In this document: positions 17,646 to 25,467 of the stretch, piece by piece
How the letters are laid out: every line of letters starts with the position of its first letter
Position numbering within the stretch: position 1 is the stretch's first letter
NCBI RefSeq assembly: GCF_000282595.1
Contig: NZ_AKIZ01000038.1
Span: 124,001-188,000, forward strand
From: Phyllobacterium sp. YR531
Lineage (GTDB): Bacteria; Pseudomonadota; Alphaproteobacteria; Rhizobiales; Rhizobiaceae
Direction of reading: 5' to 3'
Length of the DNA: 64,000 bases
Translations under genes and position numbers: made by a program
The notes under the pieces: generated by a model
The model's input: the letters and a program-made list of their open reading frames with translations, nothing else
What the model was told of the DNA's origin: nothing
Database searches by the model: none

Positions 17646-18014
17646 GTGCGGCGAATAGCGTTTATCATATTGGCATTGACGGCTATCGCGCGCACGGCAC
17701 CTGCCCATGCAATTGATCCGCTTTACGAAACCAAACTGATAAGACTTGCAGAGGTCTTGGGCTCCATCCATTCTTTACGCAACATATGCGGCGAGAGCAG
17801 CAGCCAGTGGCGCGACAGGATGGACGCGCTTCTGCTGGCAGAAAATCCTGATCCCGTACGGAAAGCCCGCCTGATTGCCAGTTTCAATCGAGGATACCGG
17901 ACCTTTAACGAGACCTATTCGACCTGTACCAGTCAGGCAATTGCGGCGATTGACCGCTATGAGCAGGAAGGAACAAAGCTTTCTTCCGAGATCGTATCGG
18001 GCTATGGAAATTAA
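17646..18014 (+). CDS. TIGR02301 family secreted protein
   Basis: I place the start at GTG 17646, which yields a signal peptide directly (VRRIAFIILALTAIARTAPAHA) and a 122-residue protein; a longer frame to 17508 would put 46 non-signal residues in front and overlap the Nudix gene. The mature part 'IDPLYETKLIRLAEVLGSIHSLRNIC' with two cysteines, and 'RASFNRGYRTF...TYSTC', fits the alphaproteobacterial TIGR02301 family, of unknown function. The two conserved Cys probably pair in the periplasm. Confidence 0.8.
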   Translation: MRRIAFIILALTAIARTAPAHAIDPLYETKLIRLAEVLGSIHSLRNICGESSSQWRDRMDALLLAENPDPVRKARLIASFNRGYRTFNETYSTCTSQAIAAIDRYEQEGTKLSSEIVSGYGN

Positions 18015-18116
18015 CCAGGCTTTAACTGTTGAAGCCAATGAACCGCATTTTAAGCAAAACCTATGGTATTGTTTAGCGGCACTTTAAGAATTGGCTCCGG
18101 CCAAGGATGGTACACC

Positions 18117-18374
18117 ATGAACATGACCTCGACAGATCTCGATAAGCTGGTTGCCGAAGAGAAAAAACTCGTAGCGATCGAATATCAGAATGAAGTCTGG
18201 GCTGATGGTACGCTCGAGGGCATCGAACCGGAGATCATGGCGGAAGCCGCTTTTGCGACTGCATTGGTTGAGCTAATCCGTGATAACGGGGAAGTGTCCG
18301 CATTGGCCTTGATCGAAGCTTTGCGCGAACGTATTGCTGCTGGCGAGTTTTCGACGAATCGCATTCTGCAGTAG
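18117..18374 (+). CDS. Conserved small cytoplasmic protein, unknown function
   Basis: 85 residues from ATG 18117, preceded by AAGGATG; an upstream in-frame ATG at 18063 lacks a site. The sequence is acidic and helical (LDKLVAEEKKLVAIEYQNEV, 'ELIRDNGEVSALALIEALRERI'), with no membrane segment or cysteine. It may be a DNA- or protein-binding helical bundle; I recognise no named domain. It lies between TIGR02301 and a secreted proline-rich protein on the same strand. Confidence 0.7.
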   Translation: MNMTSTDLDKLVAEEKKLVAIEYQNEVWADGTLEGIEPEIMAEAAFATALVELIRDNGEVSALALIEALRERIAAGEFSTNRILQ

Positions 18375-18394
18375 TTCAATTCCGGGTGACACCT

Positions 18395-19189
18395 ATGCTT
18401 GAAAAGCGCCTTTCCGCTTATCCCTTCGCCAGAGTCTTTATGCTGGCGACTGCGGTATGCGCGTTAAGCATACCTGCATGGTCTTCAGGCTCAAGCAACC
18501 CGGTACAGCTCGCGTTAAGCGAACTCAAGAAAGAAGAATTGCCGCAGGCAACGGAACCCACACAGCCAAACAGCAATCAGCCCGCGAGTGAAACACATAC
18601 ACCTCCTCCGGCCGCCACAGAAAAGCCCGCTGCAGCACCGGCCGAGCCAGCTACAGAAGATAGTGAGGGCACTGCCAAAGCGACCAATCCGGCAATGCCG
18701 AATGCCAAGGATGGTGCAGAAACTCCTGAGGTCCAATATGATCTCAGCAAACTGCCCTTTCCGGTGCAAAAAATGCACCAGCTGATCCTGGAAGCTGCAA
18801 AATCTGGCAATATTGATGCGCTGCGTCCGCTTATCGGATCTGGCGATGACGTAACCATGCTTTCGCTTACTGAAGTTGATGGTGACCCCCTCGCCTATCT
18901 GAAAAGCCAGGCAGGTGATCCGGATGGTCAGGAAATCCTGGCTATTCTGGTGGATGTGCTGGAATCCGGCTATGTGCATCTTGATGCAGGCACTGCAGAT
19001 GAGTTGTATGTCTGGCCGTACTTCTTCGCCTATCCTTTAGACAAACTTGATGCGAAGCAAAAAGTTGAAATGTTTCAAATCGTGACCGCAGGCGATTATG
19101 ATGAAATGAAGCAGTTCGGCACCTATGTGTTCTACCGTTTGGGCATTACGCCAAAGGGTCGCTGGCGCTTTTTCGTAACCGGCGACTGA
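18395..19189 (+). CDS. Secreted protein with Pro/Ala-rich linker, unknown function
   Basis: 264 residues from ATG 18395 (an in-frame GTG at 18386 is possible). A signal peptide (FARVFMLATAVCALSIPAWSSG) leads to a low-complexity Pro/Thr/Glu/Ala stretch (about 50-105), which is typical of periplasmic linkers, then a folded C-terminal domain (about 115-264) that begins 'PFPVQKMHQLILEAAKSGNIDALRPLI' like an ankyrin/helical repeat and ends 'GITPKGRWRFFVTGD'. Found in Brucellaceae as a hypothetical protein, function unknown. Confidence 0.75.
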   Translation: MLEKRLSAYPFARVFMLATAVCALSIPAWSSGSSNPVQLALSELKKEELPQATEPTQPNSNQPASETHTPPPAATEKPAAAPAEPATEDSEGTAKATNPAMPNAKDGAETPEVQYDLSKLPFPVQKMHQLILEAAKSGNIDALRPLIGSGDDVTMLSLTEVDGDPLAYLKSQAGDPDGQEILAILVDVLESGYVHLDAGTADELYVWPYFFAYPLDKLDAKQKVEMFQIVTAGDYDEMKQFGTYVFYRLGITPKGRWRFFVTGD

Positions 19190-19214
19190 CTTTTTCAAAA
19201 TATTTTTTAAACGA

Positions 19215-19241
19215 TGTCACATCCGGACGGGCTGTCTCGTC
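19215..19241 (+). promoter_or_regulatory. ECF41-type promoter upstream of the AhpD-like gene
   Basis: TGTCACA at 19215-19221 and CGTC at 19238-19241 are separated by exactly 16 bases. This matches the ECF41 -35/-10 consensus (TGTCACA, N16, CGTC). It ends 39 bases before the start codon of the AhpD-like gene at 19281, leaving a short 5' leader with AGGAG at 19269-19273. The motif is seen; its use by the sigma factor encoded downstream is inferred from the conserved ECF41 arrangement. Confidence 0.8.
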
Positions 19242-19280
19242 TCGTGTTCAGGCAAATAAATGCCGAACAGGAGAAAGATC

Positions 19281-19736
19281 ATGAAAGCCAGATTAAACCC
19301 CATCAGCTTTGACGCCATCAAGCCAATGCTTATCATGAGTGACAGCGTTGAAAGCGACGGCGTCGAGAAAAGCCTGCAAGAACTCGTCAAGATGCGGGCA
19401 TCGCAAATCAATGGCTGCGCCTATTGCCTTGATATGCACTCCAAGGACGCACGCAAGCATGGGGAAACTGAACAGCGCATTTATTTGCTGAACGGCTGGA
19501 GAGAATCGCCACTATATAGTGAGCGTGAGCGCGCGGCATTGGCATGGACAGAGGCATTGACCCTCGTCTCCCAAACCCATGCGCCAGACAGTGATTATGA
19601 AGTTTTGAAGCTACATTTCACGGAGGAGGAGATTGTGAAGCTGACCATGCTTATCGTCACCATCAACGGCTGGAATCGCATCGCGATCGGCTTCCGCTCC
19701 ATCCATCCGGTAGCAAAAGCCAGTGTCGCAGCCTGA
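19281..19736 (+). CDS. Carboxymuconolactone decarboxylase/AhpD-like protein
   Basis: 151 residues from ATG 19281 (AGGAG 7 bases before; the ATG at 19260 has no site). It has the AhpD-like C-x-x-C-x-x-x-H motif (NGCAYCLDMHSKDARKHGE, about residues 45-60) used in peroxidase or disulfide chemistry. This is the 'COE' partner type that is usually found beside ECF41 sigma genes. It overlaps the sigma factor gene by 14 bases and carries the ECF41 promoter upstream, so the pair should be co-expressed and positively autoregulated. Confidence 0.92.
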   Translation: MKARLNPISFDAIKPMLIMSDSVESDGVEKSLQELVKMRASQINGCAYCLDMHSKDARKHGETEQRIYLLNGWRESPLYSERERAALAWTEALTLVSQTHAPDSDYEVLKLHFTEEEIVKLTMLIVTINGWNRIAIGFRSIHPVAKASVAA

Positions 19737-20613
19737 CAGTACGGTCGACACGTTCAGCCGCCTCAGACCGCGACTGACCCGGATAGCATATCGCATGCTC
19801 GGTTCGGTTACTGAGGCGGAGGACATTGTTCAGGAGGGCTTTATTCGTTGGCACCAGACCGAAAGGTCAGAGGTGCGTAACGAAGAAGCCTACCTTGTCC
19901 GCATAATTACGCGCCTGTGCCTCGATCATCTGAAGTCGGCCCGGGTTCGCAGGGAAAAATATGTAGGTGACTGGCTGCCGGAACCAATATTCAATCCGAC
20001 TGAAGAAGAACCCGAAGGCGATGTTACCCTGACCCTGATGATAGCGCTCGAACGGCTTTCGCCACTTGAGCGAGCAGCATTTCTTCTGCACGATGTGTTT
20101 GGTCAGGACTTCAAACAGATTGCCGACACTATTGGACGGGATGCTGCAACATGCCGCCAACTGGCAAGTCGAGCGCGCAATCACGTGCAAAAGGCCAAGC
20201 CGCGTTTTCCGGTTTCGGATGAACAAGGCAGCAAGATTGCGGCTGCTTTTTTCAACGCCTCACGCACGGGAGATACAAAGACACTTCAAAGTCTGCTTGC
20301 CGATGATGTCGTCATGTATGCAGATGGCGGTGGTGTTAGGCTCTCGGTCATCAATCCCATTCATACGGCGCAAGATATCGCACGGTTCTTTGAAGGAATT
20401 TCGCGACGCGCAGAATTCAAGCTTCCGACATTGCTGCATGAGGGGCTCATTGATGGACTGCATGGTTTCGCGACGATGGAGTCCGACGATCTGCCGCAAA
20501 CAACCGCCCTCGAAATCGAGAACGGGAAGATCACGGCTATCTATGTGATGCGTAACCCTGAAAAACTGCAGCATTTGCAATTTGCCAAATCGCCAGCAAA
20601 AGGTACAGCATGA
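19723..20613 (+). CDS. RNA polymerase ECF sigma factor, ECF41 (SigJ-like) with SnoaL-like C-terminal domain
   Basis: 296 residues. Sigma2 region at about 10-75 (RLTRIAYRMLGSVTEAEDIVQ), sigma4 at about 105-160 (RLSPLERAAFLLHDVFGQDF), and a C-terminal SnoaL/NTF2-like domain. The C-terminal domain carries ECF41 hallmarks: D-G-G-G at 201-204 (here DGGGV rather than DGGGK) and N-P-E-K-L at 278-282 (consensus N-P-D-K-L/V). In this family the extension is a built-in regulator in place of a separate anti-sigma factor. Start is GTG at 19723, inside the end of the AhpD-like gene. Confidence 0.94.
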   Translation: MSQPDSTVDTFSRLRPRLTRIAYRMLGSVTEAEDIVQEGFIRWHQTERSEVRNEEAYLVRIITRLCLDHLKSARVRREKYVGDWLPEPIFNPTEEEPEGDVTLTLMIALERLSPLERAAFLLHDVFGQDFKQIADTIGRDAATCRQLASRARNHVQKAKPRFPVSDEQGSKIAAAFFNASRTGDTKTLQSLLADDVVMYADGGGVRLSVINPIHTAQDIARFFEGISRRAEFKLPTLLHEGLIDGLHGFATMESDDLPQTTALEIENGKITAIYVMRNPEKLQHLQFAKSPAKGTA

Positions 20614-20641
20614 GACCCGTCTTGGCGAAGTAAGGTGATTT

Positions 20642-21430
20642 ATGAGAACGATGACGATGTATCAGGTGGACGCGTTTACCACCGAGCTTTTCCGCGGTAA
20701 TCCTGCTGCCGTTTTGGTATTGGATGACTGGCTTCCAGTGGAAACCATGCAGAATATCGCAGCCGAGAACAATCTGGCGGAAACTGCATTCTTGAAGCGC
20801 AATGTAAACGGTTGGGATTTGCGCTGGTTCACGCCGGTACATGAAGTGAATTTTTGTGGTCACGCCACTCTTGCTTCCTCGCACGTGTTGCTACACGAGC
20901 TTGGCGTAGAGGGTGAGCTGGCATTTGAGACGAGAGTTGGCACTCTCCGCGTCAACAAAAAGGATGCCGGTTATCAGCTGGATTTTCCAAGCTTTGCACC
21001 AGAACCGGTAACAGACCTTCTCCCCGCGCTCAAAGACATAACGGGACGTGACAACATTATCGCATTCCAGAACTTCGAGAATGTTTTCGTTGAACTTGAG
21101 GACGAGCAGGCAGTGATCGATTTCATTCCGGATTTGCCAAAGATAGCCAGACTCGATCCTTTCGGATTAGTAATCACCGGCAAAGGCAATGAGCATGATT
21201 TCGTATCACGCTATTTCGTTCCACATGCCGGGATTCCGGAGGATCCTGTAACAGGATCGATTCACTCGACGCTTGTGCCCTATTGGGCGGCAAAGCTTGG
21301 CGAGAACCACCTATCGGCCTACCAACGCTCGCAACGTGGCGGGCATCTTCTTTGCGAGCTAGCCGGTGATCGTGTTCTGATCACTGGTTCCGCAGTGACC
21401 TTCATGAAGGCGGAGATTTATTTGCCGTAA
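20642..21430 (+). CDS. PhzF-family isomerase/epimerase-like protein
   Basis: 262 residues with the diaminopimelate-epimerase-like fold of PhzF: 'VDAFTTELFRGNPAAVLVL', active-site E in 'NNLAETAFL' and 'NFCGHATLASSHVLL', and a mid-protein 'GIPEDPVTGSIH'. The biochemical substrate is unknown; members isomerise small carboxylic acids. Begins 28 bases after the ECF41 gene (AAGGTG before ATG 20642), so it might belong to the ECF41 regulon. Converges on BrnA. Confidence 0.92.
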   Translation: MRTMTMYQVDAFTTELFRGNPAAVLVLDDWLPVETMQNIAAENNLAETAFLKRNVNGWDLRWFTPVHEVNFCGHATLASSHVLLHELGVEGELAFETRVGTLRVNKKDAGYQLDFPSFAPEPVTDLLPALKDITGRDNIIAFQNFENVFVELEDEQAVIDFIPDLPKIARLDPFGLVITGKGNEHDFVSRYFVPHAGIPEDPVTGSIHSTLVPYWAAKLGENHLSAYQRSQRGGHLLCELAGDRVLITGSAVTFMKAEIYLP

Positions 21431-21441
21431 GTCTCAGGCCA

Positions 21442-21723
21442 TCATTTGCTTTTTCTGTGCGCTTCCACATAAGCCCGCAGCACCGCGTTCATGCGTGTAA
21501 GATGGCCTTTTCCGTGTGCTTTGAACCAGTCAATGATGTCCGTGTCCAATCGCAAATGGACAGAAGTTTTGCCTTTAGGCAAAATAACACGGGCGCTTTC
21601 CCAAAAGTCCTCTCCCAAGGATTCAGCTTCAGGTGCGCAATCATATTCCGCTTGCCCTTCTTTATCTGATGTCCTCGCAATTTCACTGAGAGAGTATTTT
21701 GCGGTAGTAGATTTCTTGCTCAT
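21442..21723 (-). CDS. brnA: BrnA family antitoxin
   Basis: 93 residues; the C-terminal half has the BrnA ribbon-helix-helix-like motif 'KTSVHLRLDTDIIDWFKAHGKGHLTRMNAVLRAYV', which binds DNA and neutralises BrnT. The N-terminal 45 residues are acidic and would contact the toxin. It overlaps the 3' end of brnT by 41 bases, giving toxin-first order as usual for BrnT/BrnA. Confidence 0.92.
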   Translation of the reverse strand: MSKKSTTAKYSLSEIARTSDKEGQAEYDCAPEAESLGEDFWESARVILPKGKTSVHLRLDTDIIDWFKAHGKGHLTRMNAVLRAYVEAHRKSK

Positions 21724-21970
21724 TTTTACCTGCCTTTTGGGCGCTGATGATACGTATCGTTGTCTTGTTTCGTCGCGTGTAAACGACGCGGTAAAGTACC
21801 CGGCCCAGCGCTATAATACGAATCTCGCCATAATCCTCACGGTCATCAACTCGCTCTAAAATCTCATTGGCAAAAATCTTCGCAGCATTCTTAAATGAAA
21901 CTCCGTGTTTCAGTAAATTGGACGCAGCCTTGTGCACGTCCCATTCGAACTGCAATTCCAAGTTCAGCAA
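21683..21970 (-). CDS. brnT: BrnT family toxin (RelE-like RNase)
   Basis: 95 residues with the BrnT signature F-E-W-D-x-x-K-A-x-x-N-x-x-K-H-G-V-S-F, then 'RED(Y)GEIRIIALGRV' and the C-terminal 'RIISAQKAGKNEQEIYY'. BrnT is a ribosome-independent mRNA-cleaving RelE-fold toxin. There is no ATG in frame at the N-terminus: the start is TTG at 21968-21970, with AAAGG 9 bases upstream. The weak start may keep toxin level low relative to antitoxin. Start choice is less certain than the identity. Confidence 0.92.
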   Translation of the reverse strand: MLNLELQFEWDVHKAASNLLKHGVSFKNAAKIFANEILERVDDREDYGEIRIIALGRVLYRVVYTRRNKTTIRIISAQKAGKNEQEIYYRKILSQ

Positions 21971-22005
21971 TATACATAACCTTTATATACATAAATGTGT
22001 ACACA
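21971..22005. promoter_or_regulatory. Repeat-rich brnT leader, probable BrnA operator
   Basis: Immediately upstream of brnT, the 8-mer TATACATA occurs twice (21971-21978 and 21986-21993), 15 bases apart, and TGTGTACACA at 21996-22005 is a perfect 10-bp palindrome. The region is strongly A+T rich. BrnA proteins autoregulate their operon by binding such promoter repeats. The repeats are seen; BrnA binding is inference. Confidence 0.5.
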
Positions 22006-22038
22006 ATATCAATTTCTAAAATGATTATCTGGTTTAGT

Positions 22039-23367
22039 TCAGGCGAGCGCCTCGCCAAAAAGCACTGGCTCACCCTGTGATGGCGTGACGATTTCACCTT
22101 CCCACATGACCCTTATGCCTCGAACAATCGTTCCTACAGGCCATCCGGTAACAATCTTGCCGTCATAGGGTGTCCAGCCGGCTTTTGAACCAACCTGTTC
22201 GTTGGTGATGGTCTCACGGCGCTTCATATCCACAATTGTCAAATCTGCATCATACCCGACGGCAATGCGCCCTTTGCGCGCCATCCCAAAGAGACGGTTT
22301 GGGCCATGTGAACTCAGATCAACAAAGCGTTCAATCGACAAGCGCCCAGCATTCACATGATCAAGCATGATTGGGACAAGGGTTTGCACGCCCGTCATGC
22401 CCGAAGGAGATGCCGGGTACGGTTTTGCCTTTTCCTCCAATGTGTGCGGCGCATGATCTGAGCCGAGAACATCCACGATCCCCTGCCCGATACCTTTCCA
22501 GACACCGTCACGATGACGGGAATCGCGCACTGGTGGATTCATCTGGATCAGTGTGCCGAGCGTCGCATATTGGCTGGCATCAAGTGTCAGGTGATGAGGC
22601 GTGGCCTCACAGCTCGCCACATCCTTATGCTGACTAAGAAAATCAATCTCTTCAGCGGTAGAAATATGCAGAACGTGGATGCGGGCGCCGGTTTCGCGGG
22701 CAATTCGAACAAGCCGCTCAGTACATTGAAGTGCTGCTGTTTCATCGCGCCAAACCGGATGCGATGACGGATCGTTTGGGATGCGGAAATTTTCTCGCTC
22801 ACGCAGACGGAATTCATCTTCGGAATGGAAAGCCGCGCGGCGGCGGGTATTTTTAAGAATTGAACGAACGCCCTCATCGTCTTCAACAAGAAGATCACCT
22901 GTTGACGATCCCATAAATACCTTGATGCCCGCAGCACCCGGTAGGCGCTCCAATTCTGGAACATCATGCGCATTGTCACGCGTACCGCCAACCCAGAAAG
23001 CGAAATCGCAATGCATGCGATGCTTGCCACGCCGAATCTTGTCTTCCAGTGTTTCAGCGGAAGTCGTCAAAGGTTTCGTATTCGGCATTTCGAAGACTGC
23101 GGTTACACCGCCCAAAACAGCGGAGCGTGAACCAGTCTCAAGGTCTTCCTTGTGTTCAAGTCCCGGCTCGCGGAAATGCACCTGACTATCAACAACGCCC
23201 GGAAGGATATGCAAACCCGTTGCGTCAATGATTTCGCCTGCTGATGCCGTACCAAGATTGCCAATGGCTGCAATACGCCCATTGGTGATACCAATATCGC
23301 GCAAACCGACGCCATCCTGATTAACCACCATGCCGCTTCGATAAATCGTGTCGAATGTTTGCACCAT
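22039..23367 (-). CDS. pyrC: Dihydroorotase-type amidohydrolase (PyrC class I)
   Basis: 442 residues from ATG 23367, chosen because GAAGGAG lies 6 bases upstream; the longer frame to 23454 would overlap the divergent ygfZ start. It forms the amidohydrolase barrel: 'VHFREPGLEHKEDLETG', 'HVLHISTAEE', 'ATPHHLTLD', and the metal-binding Asp in 'GSDHAPHTLEEKAKP'. In pyrimidine synthesis the enzyme closes carbamoyl-aspartate to dihydroorotate. The first metal motif reads Q-V-H instead of the usual H-x-H, see findings. Divergent from ygfZ. Confidence 0.85.
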   Translation of the reverse strand: MVQTFDTIYRSGMVVNQDGVGLRDIGITNGRIAAIGNLGTASAGEIIDATGLHILPGVVDSQVHFREPGLEHKEDLETGSRSAVLGGVTAVFEMPNTKPLTTSAETLEDKIRRGKHRMHCDFAFWVGGTRDNAHDVPELERLPGAAGIKVFMGSSTGDLLVEDDEGVRSILKNTRRRAAFHSEDEFRLRERENFRIPNDPSSHPVWRDETAALQCTERLVRIARETGARIHVLHISTAEEIDFLSQHKDVASCEATPHHLTLDASQYATLGTLIQMNPPVRDSRHRDGVWKGIGQGIVDVLGSDHAPHTLEEKAKPYPASPSGMTGVQTLVPIMLDHVNAGRLSIERFVDLSSHGPNRLFGMARKGRIAVGYDADLTIVDMKRRETITNEQVGSKAGWTPYDGKIVTGWPVGTIVRGIRVMWEGEIVTPSQGEPVLFGEALA

Positions 23368-23441
23368 TTGCATCTCCTTCACCTTGCGAACCTGTTCTGA
23401 GCGGATTACGTAACAGCAACAGATAAGGCAAGGATAATGCA

Positions 23442-24290
23442 ATGCCATCGGCACTTTTAAACGGAAGAGCGATCCTGAGTGTTACGGGCGAGGATGCCGA
23501 AAGTTTCCTCCAGAACCTTATCACCACCGATCTAGACAATCTGAAAACCGGAAAACTCAGGCCGGGTGCTCTGCTCAGCCCTCAAGGCAAGGTAATGTTT
23601 GAGTTCCTGATCTCGCGATCACCTGTTGGTCTGCGTCTGGACACTTTGCAGTCTGCTGCGGAAGATTTCGCCAAACGGCTGAGCCTCTATAAACTTCGCG
23701 CAAAAGTACAGATTTCCGTGGATTTAGAATCGCTTGTGGTTGTCTCTTGGGAGAGTGAATCAGATATTTCAGATTATGATTCAACTGTTCGCGATGAACG
23801 CTTTCCAGAGACGGCAAATGTCTATCGGCATTATAGCGGTACTATCGCCAAAGAGAATAACGATGCGTGGACGCGCCTGAGAATTGTGTATGGAGTGGCG
23901 GAAGCACCCGCAGACTTTGCACTTGGCGATGCATTTCCGCATGACATCAATTTCGATCAAACCGGCGGCGTTTCCTTCAAGAAGGGCTGCTTCATTGGTC
24001 AGGAAGTCGTTTCCCGCATGCAGCATCGGGGAACTGCGCGACGGCGTATCCTGATCGTCGATAGCCTGGCAGATTTACCGCCAACCGGAACAGCCATTGC
24101 AGCCAATGGGCGCGAGCTTGGTATACTGGGAAGTATTGCAGGGCGGTGCGGACTGGCACTTGTCCGGATAGACCGTGTGAAAGACGCAATGGATAGCGGC
24201 ACACCCATTTTGGCAGGAGATATAGCTATCGACCTTGCCATTCCGCCCGAACACCGATTTACATTTCCCGTGACTGCGCAAGAAGCGTAA
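23442..24290 (+). CDS. ygfZ: Folate-binding protein YgfZ
   Basis: 282 residues of the YgfZ/GcvT-like family, a folate-dependent factor that supports iron-sulfur cluster enzymes. The diagnostic motif K-G-C-[FY]-x-G-Q-E (FKKGCFIGQEVVSRMQHRG) is present in the last third. N-terminus 'LLNGRAILSVTGEDAESFLQNLITTDL' is typical. Begins at ATG 23442, divergent from pyrC, and is followed 13 bases downstream by an HD hydrolase in the same direction. Confidence 0.94.
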   Translation: MPSALLNGRAILSVTGEDAESFLQNLITTDLDNLKTGKLRPGALLSPQGKVMFEFLISRSPVGLRLDTLQSAAEDFAKRLSLYKLRAKVQISVDLESLVVVSWESESDISDYDSTVRDERFPETANVYRHYSGTIAKENNDAWTRLRIVYGVAEAPADFALGDAFPHDINFDQTGGVSFKKGCFIGQEVVSRMQHRGTARRRILIVDSLADLPPTGTAIAANGRELGILGSIAGRCGLALVRIDRVKDAMDSGTPILAGDIAIDLAIPPEHRFTFPVTAQEA

Positions 24291-24303
24291 TCGGGGAGTT
24301 CTA

Positions 24304-24942
24304 ATGTCAGGAAGGGCCAAGCCCAAAGACGAACGCACGGCCAAGCCAGAAATGCGGGCTTGGCAACGCATGTTGTCGGGACGCAGGCTTGATCTGCTCG
24401 ATCCCTCGCCACTGGATATCGAGATTGAGGATATTGCGCAGGGTTTGTCGCGGGTCGCTCGCTGGAATGGACAAACGACTGGCGAGCATGCTTACTCTGT
24501 CGCTCAACACTCGCTGCTTGTTGAAGACATCCTTGGCCGGCTCTTCCCGCAGGTAACCACCGAGCAAAGGCTGATCGCGCTTTTGCACGATGCGCCGGAA
24601 TATGTCATTGGCGATATGATTTCCCCCTTCAAAGCAGTGGTGGGCGGCGATTACAAAGCAGTCGAAACGCGATTGCAGCACGCCATACATTTGCGATTTT
24701 CACTCAGCCCTACTGTCAAACAGGAACTTCGCACGCAGATAAAGCGGGCGGATGCTGTAGCTGCCTATTATGAGGCTACGCTGCTTGCCGGCTTCTCGCC
24801 AAACGAAGCGGTCGAGTTTTTCGGACGTCCGCGCAATATTGATCCTCACGGCCTCGACTTAAAACCTCTTCCGACCCAAAATGCCCAAAACACATTTTTG
24901 TTGCGCTTTGCCGCGCTAGATCAACAGCGCTCCAAAGGATAG
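24304..24942 (+). CDS. HD-domain hydrolase, YfbR-like (5'-deoxynucleotidase family)
   Basis: 212 residues with H-x-Y-S-V-A-Q-H, then 'LLHDAPEYVIGDM' providing the H-D metal motif and the E, and a later 'IKRADAVAAYYEA' Asp. This is the HD-domain phosphohydrolase architecture of YfbR 5'-deoxynucleotidases (COG1896). It lies between ygfZ and a dual-specificity phosphatase, spaced 13 and 3 bases, so an operon is likely. Substrate assigned by family only. Confidence 0.88.
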   Translation: MSGRAKPKDERTAKPEMRAWQRMLSGRRLDLLDPSPLDIEIEDIAQGLSRVARWNGQTTGEHAYSVAQHSLLVEDILGRLFPQVTTEQRLIALLHDAPEYVIGDMISPFKAVVGGDYKAVETRLQHAIHLRFSLSPTVKQELRTQIKRADAVAAYYEATLLAGFSPNEAVEFFGRPRNIDPHGLDLKPLPTQNAQNTFLLRFAALDQQRSKG

Positions 24943-24945
24943 AGT

Positions 24946-25467
24946 ATGCCTCATCTTGTCGTTTCACCTGTATCCCGTATCGCTGAAACAGCAACGCGTT
25001 TTGGTGCGCGCGATATGCTTACCCTGATGAATGTTGGCTCCCGTTTCGACCGCCCGGTCGAGATTGAGGAGGCACGGCATTTATTCATTGGTTTCAATGA
25101 CATCAACGAACCATCTGAGGGAATGATTCACCCTTCCGTCGATCATATAAATCAATTCATAGCATTTGGGCGGCGCTGGGACCGGAAAGCTCCCCTGCTC
25201 ATCCATTGCTATGCCGGCGTTTCACGCTCCACTGCCAGCGCCTATATTACAGCGCTGGCTCTTAATCCCGAATTGGATGAAACGAGACTTGCGCGGACGC
25301 TGCGCCGAAACGCGCCCTCCGCTACGCCGAATGCCCTGCTGATTGCTCTTGCCGACGATCTGCTGGGGCGTAAAGGCCGGATGGTTGATGCGATCAAGGC
25401 CATCGGGCGTGGCGAGGACGCCTTCGAAGGCACTCCCTTTATACTGCCGCTGACGGCCGACACATGA
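24946..25467 (+). CDS. Tyrosine/dual-specificity protein phosphatase family protein
   Basis: 173 residues with the P-loop C-x5-R of cysteine phosphatases: H-C-Y-A-G-V-S-R-S (about residues 86-94). 'FNDINEPSEGMIHPSVDHI' upstream contains the general-acid Asp candidate. Similar proteins in Rhizobiales are annotated 'tyrosine phosphatase family protein'. It begins 3 bases after the HD gene and its stop overlaps the next start as ATGA (25464-25467), so translation is coupled to the NadQ-like regulator. Confidence 0.9.
   Translation: MPHLVVSPVSRIAETATRFGARDMLTLMNVGSRFDRPVEIEEARHLFIGFNDINEPSEGMIHPSVDHINQFIAFGRRWDRKAPLLIHCYAGVSRSTASAYITALALNPELDETRLARTLRRNAPSATPNALLIALADDLLGRKGRMVDAIKAIGRGEDAFEGTPFILPLTADT

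Noticed and set aside
21891-22097. 68-residue ORF (MYIAELGIAV...) overlapping the brnT start
   Set aside because: Out of frame with BrnT and contains its leader; the BrnT frame has all family residues.
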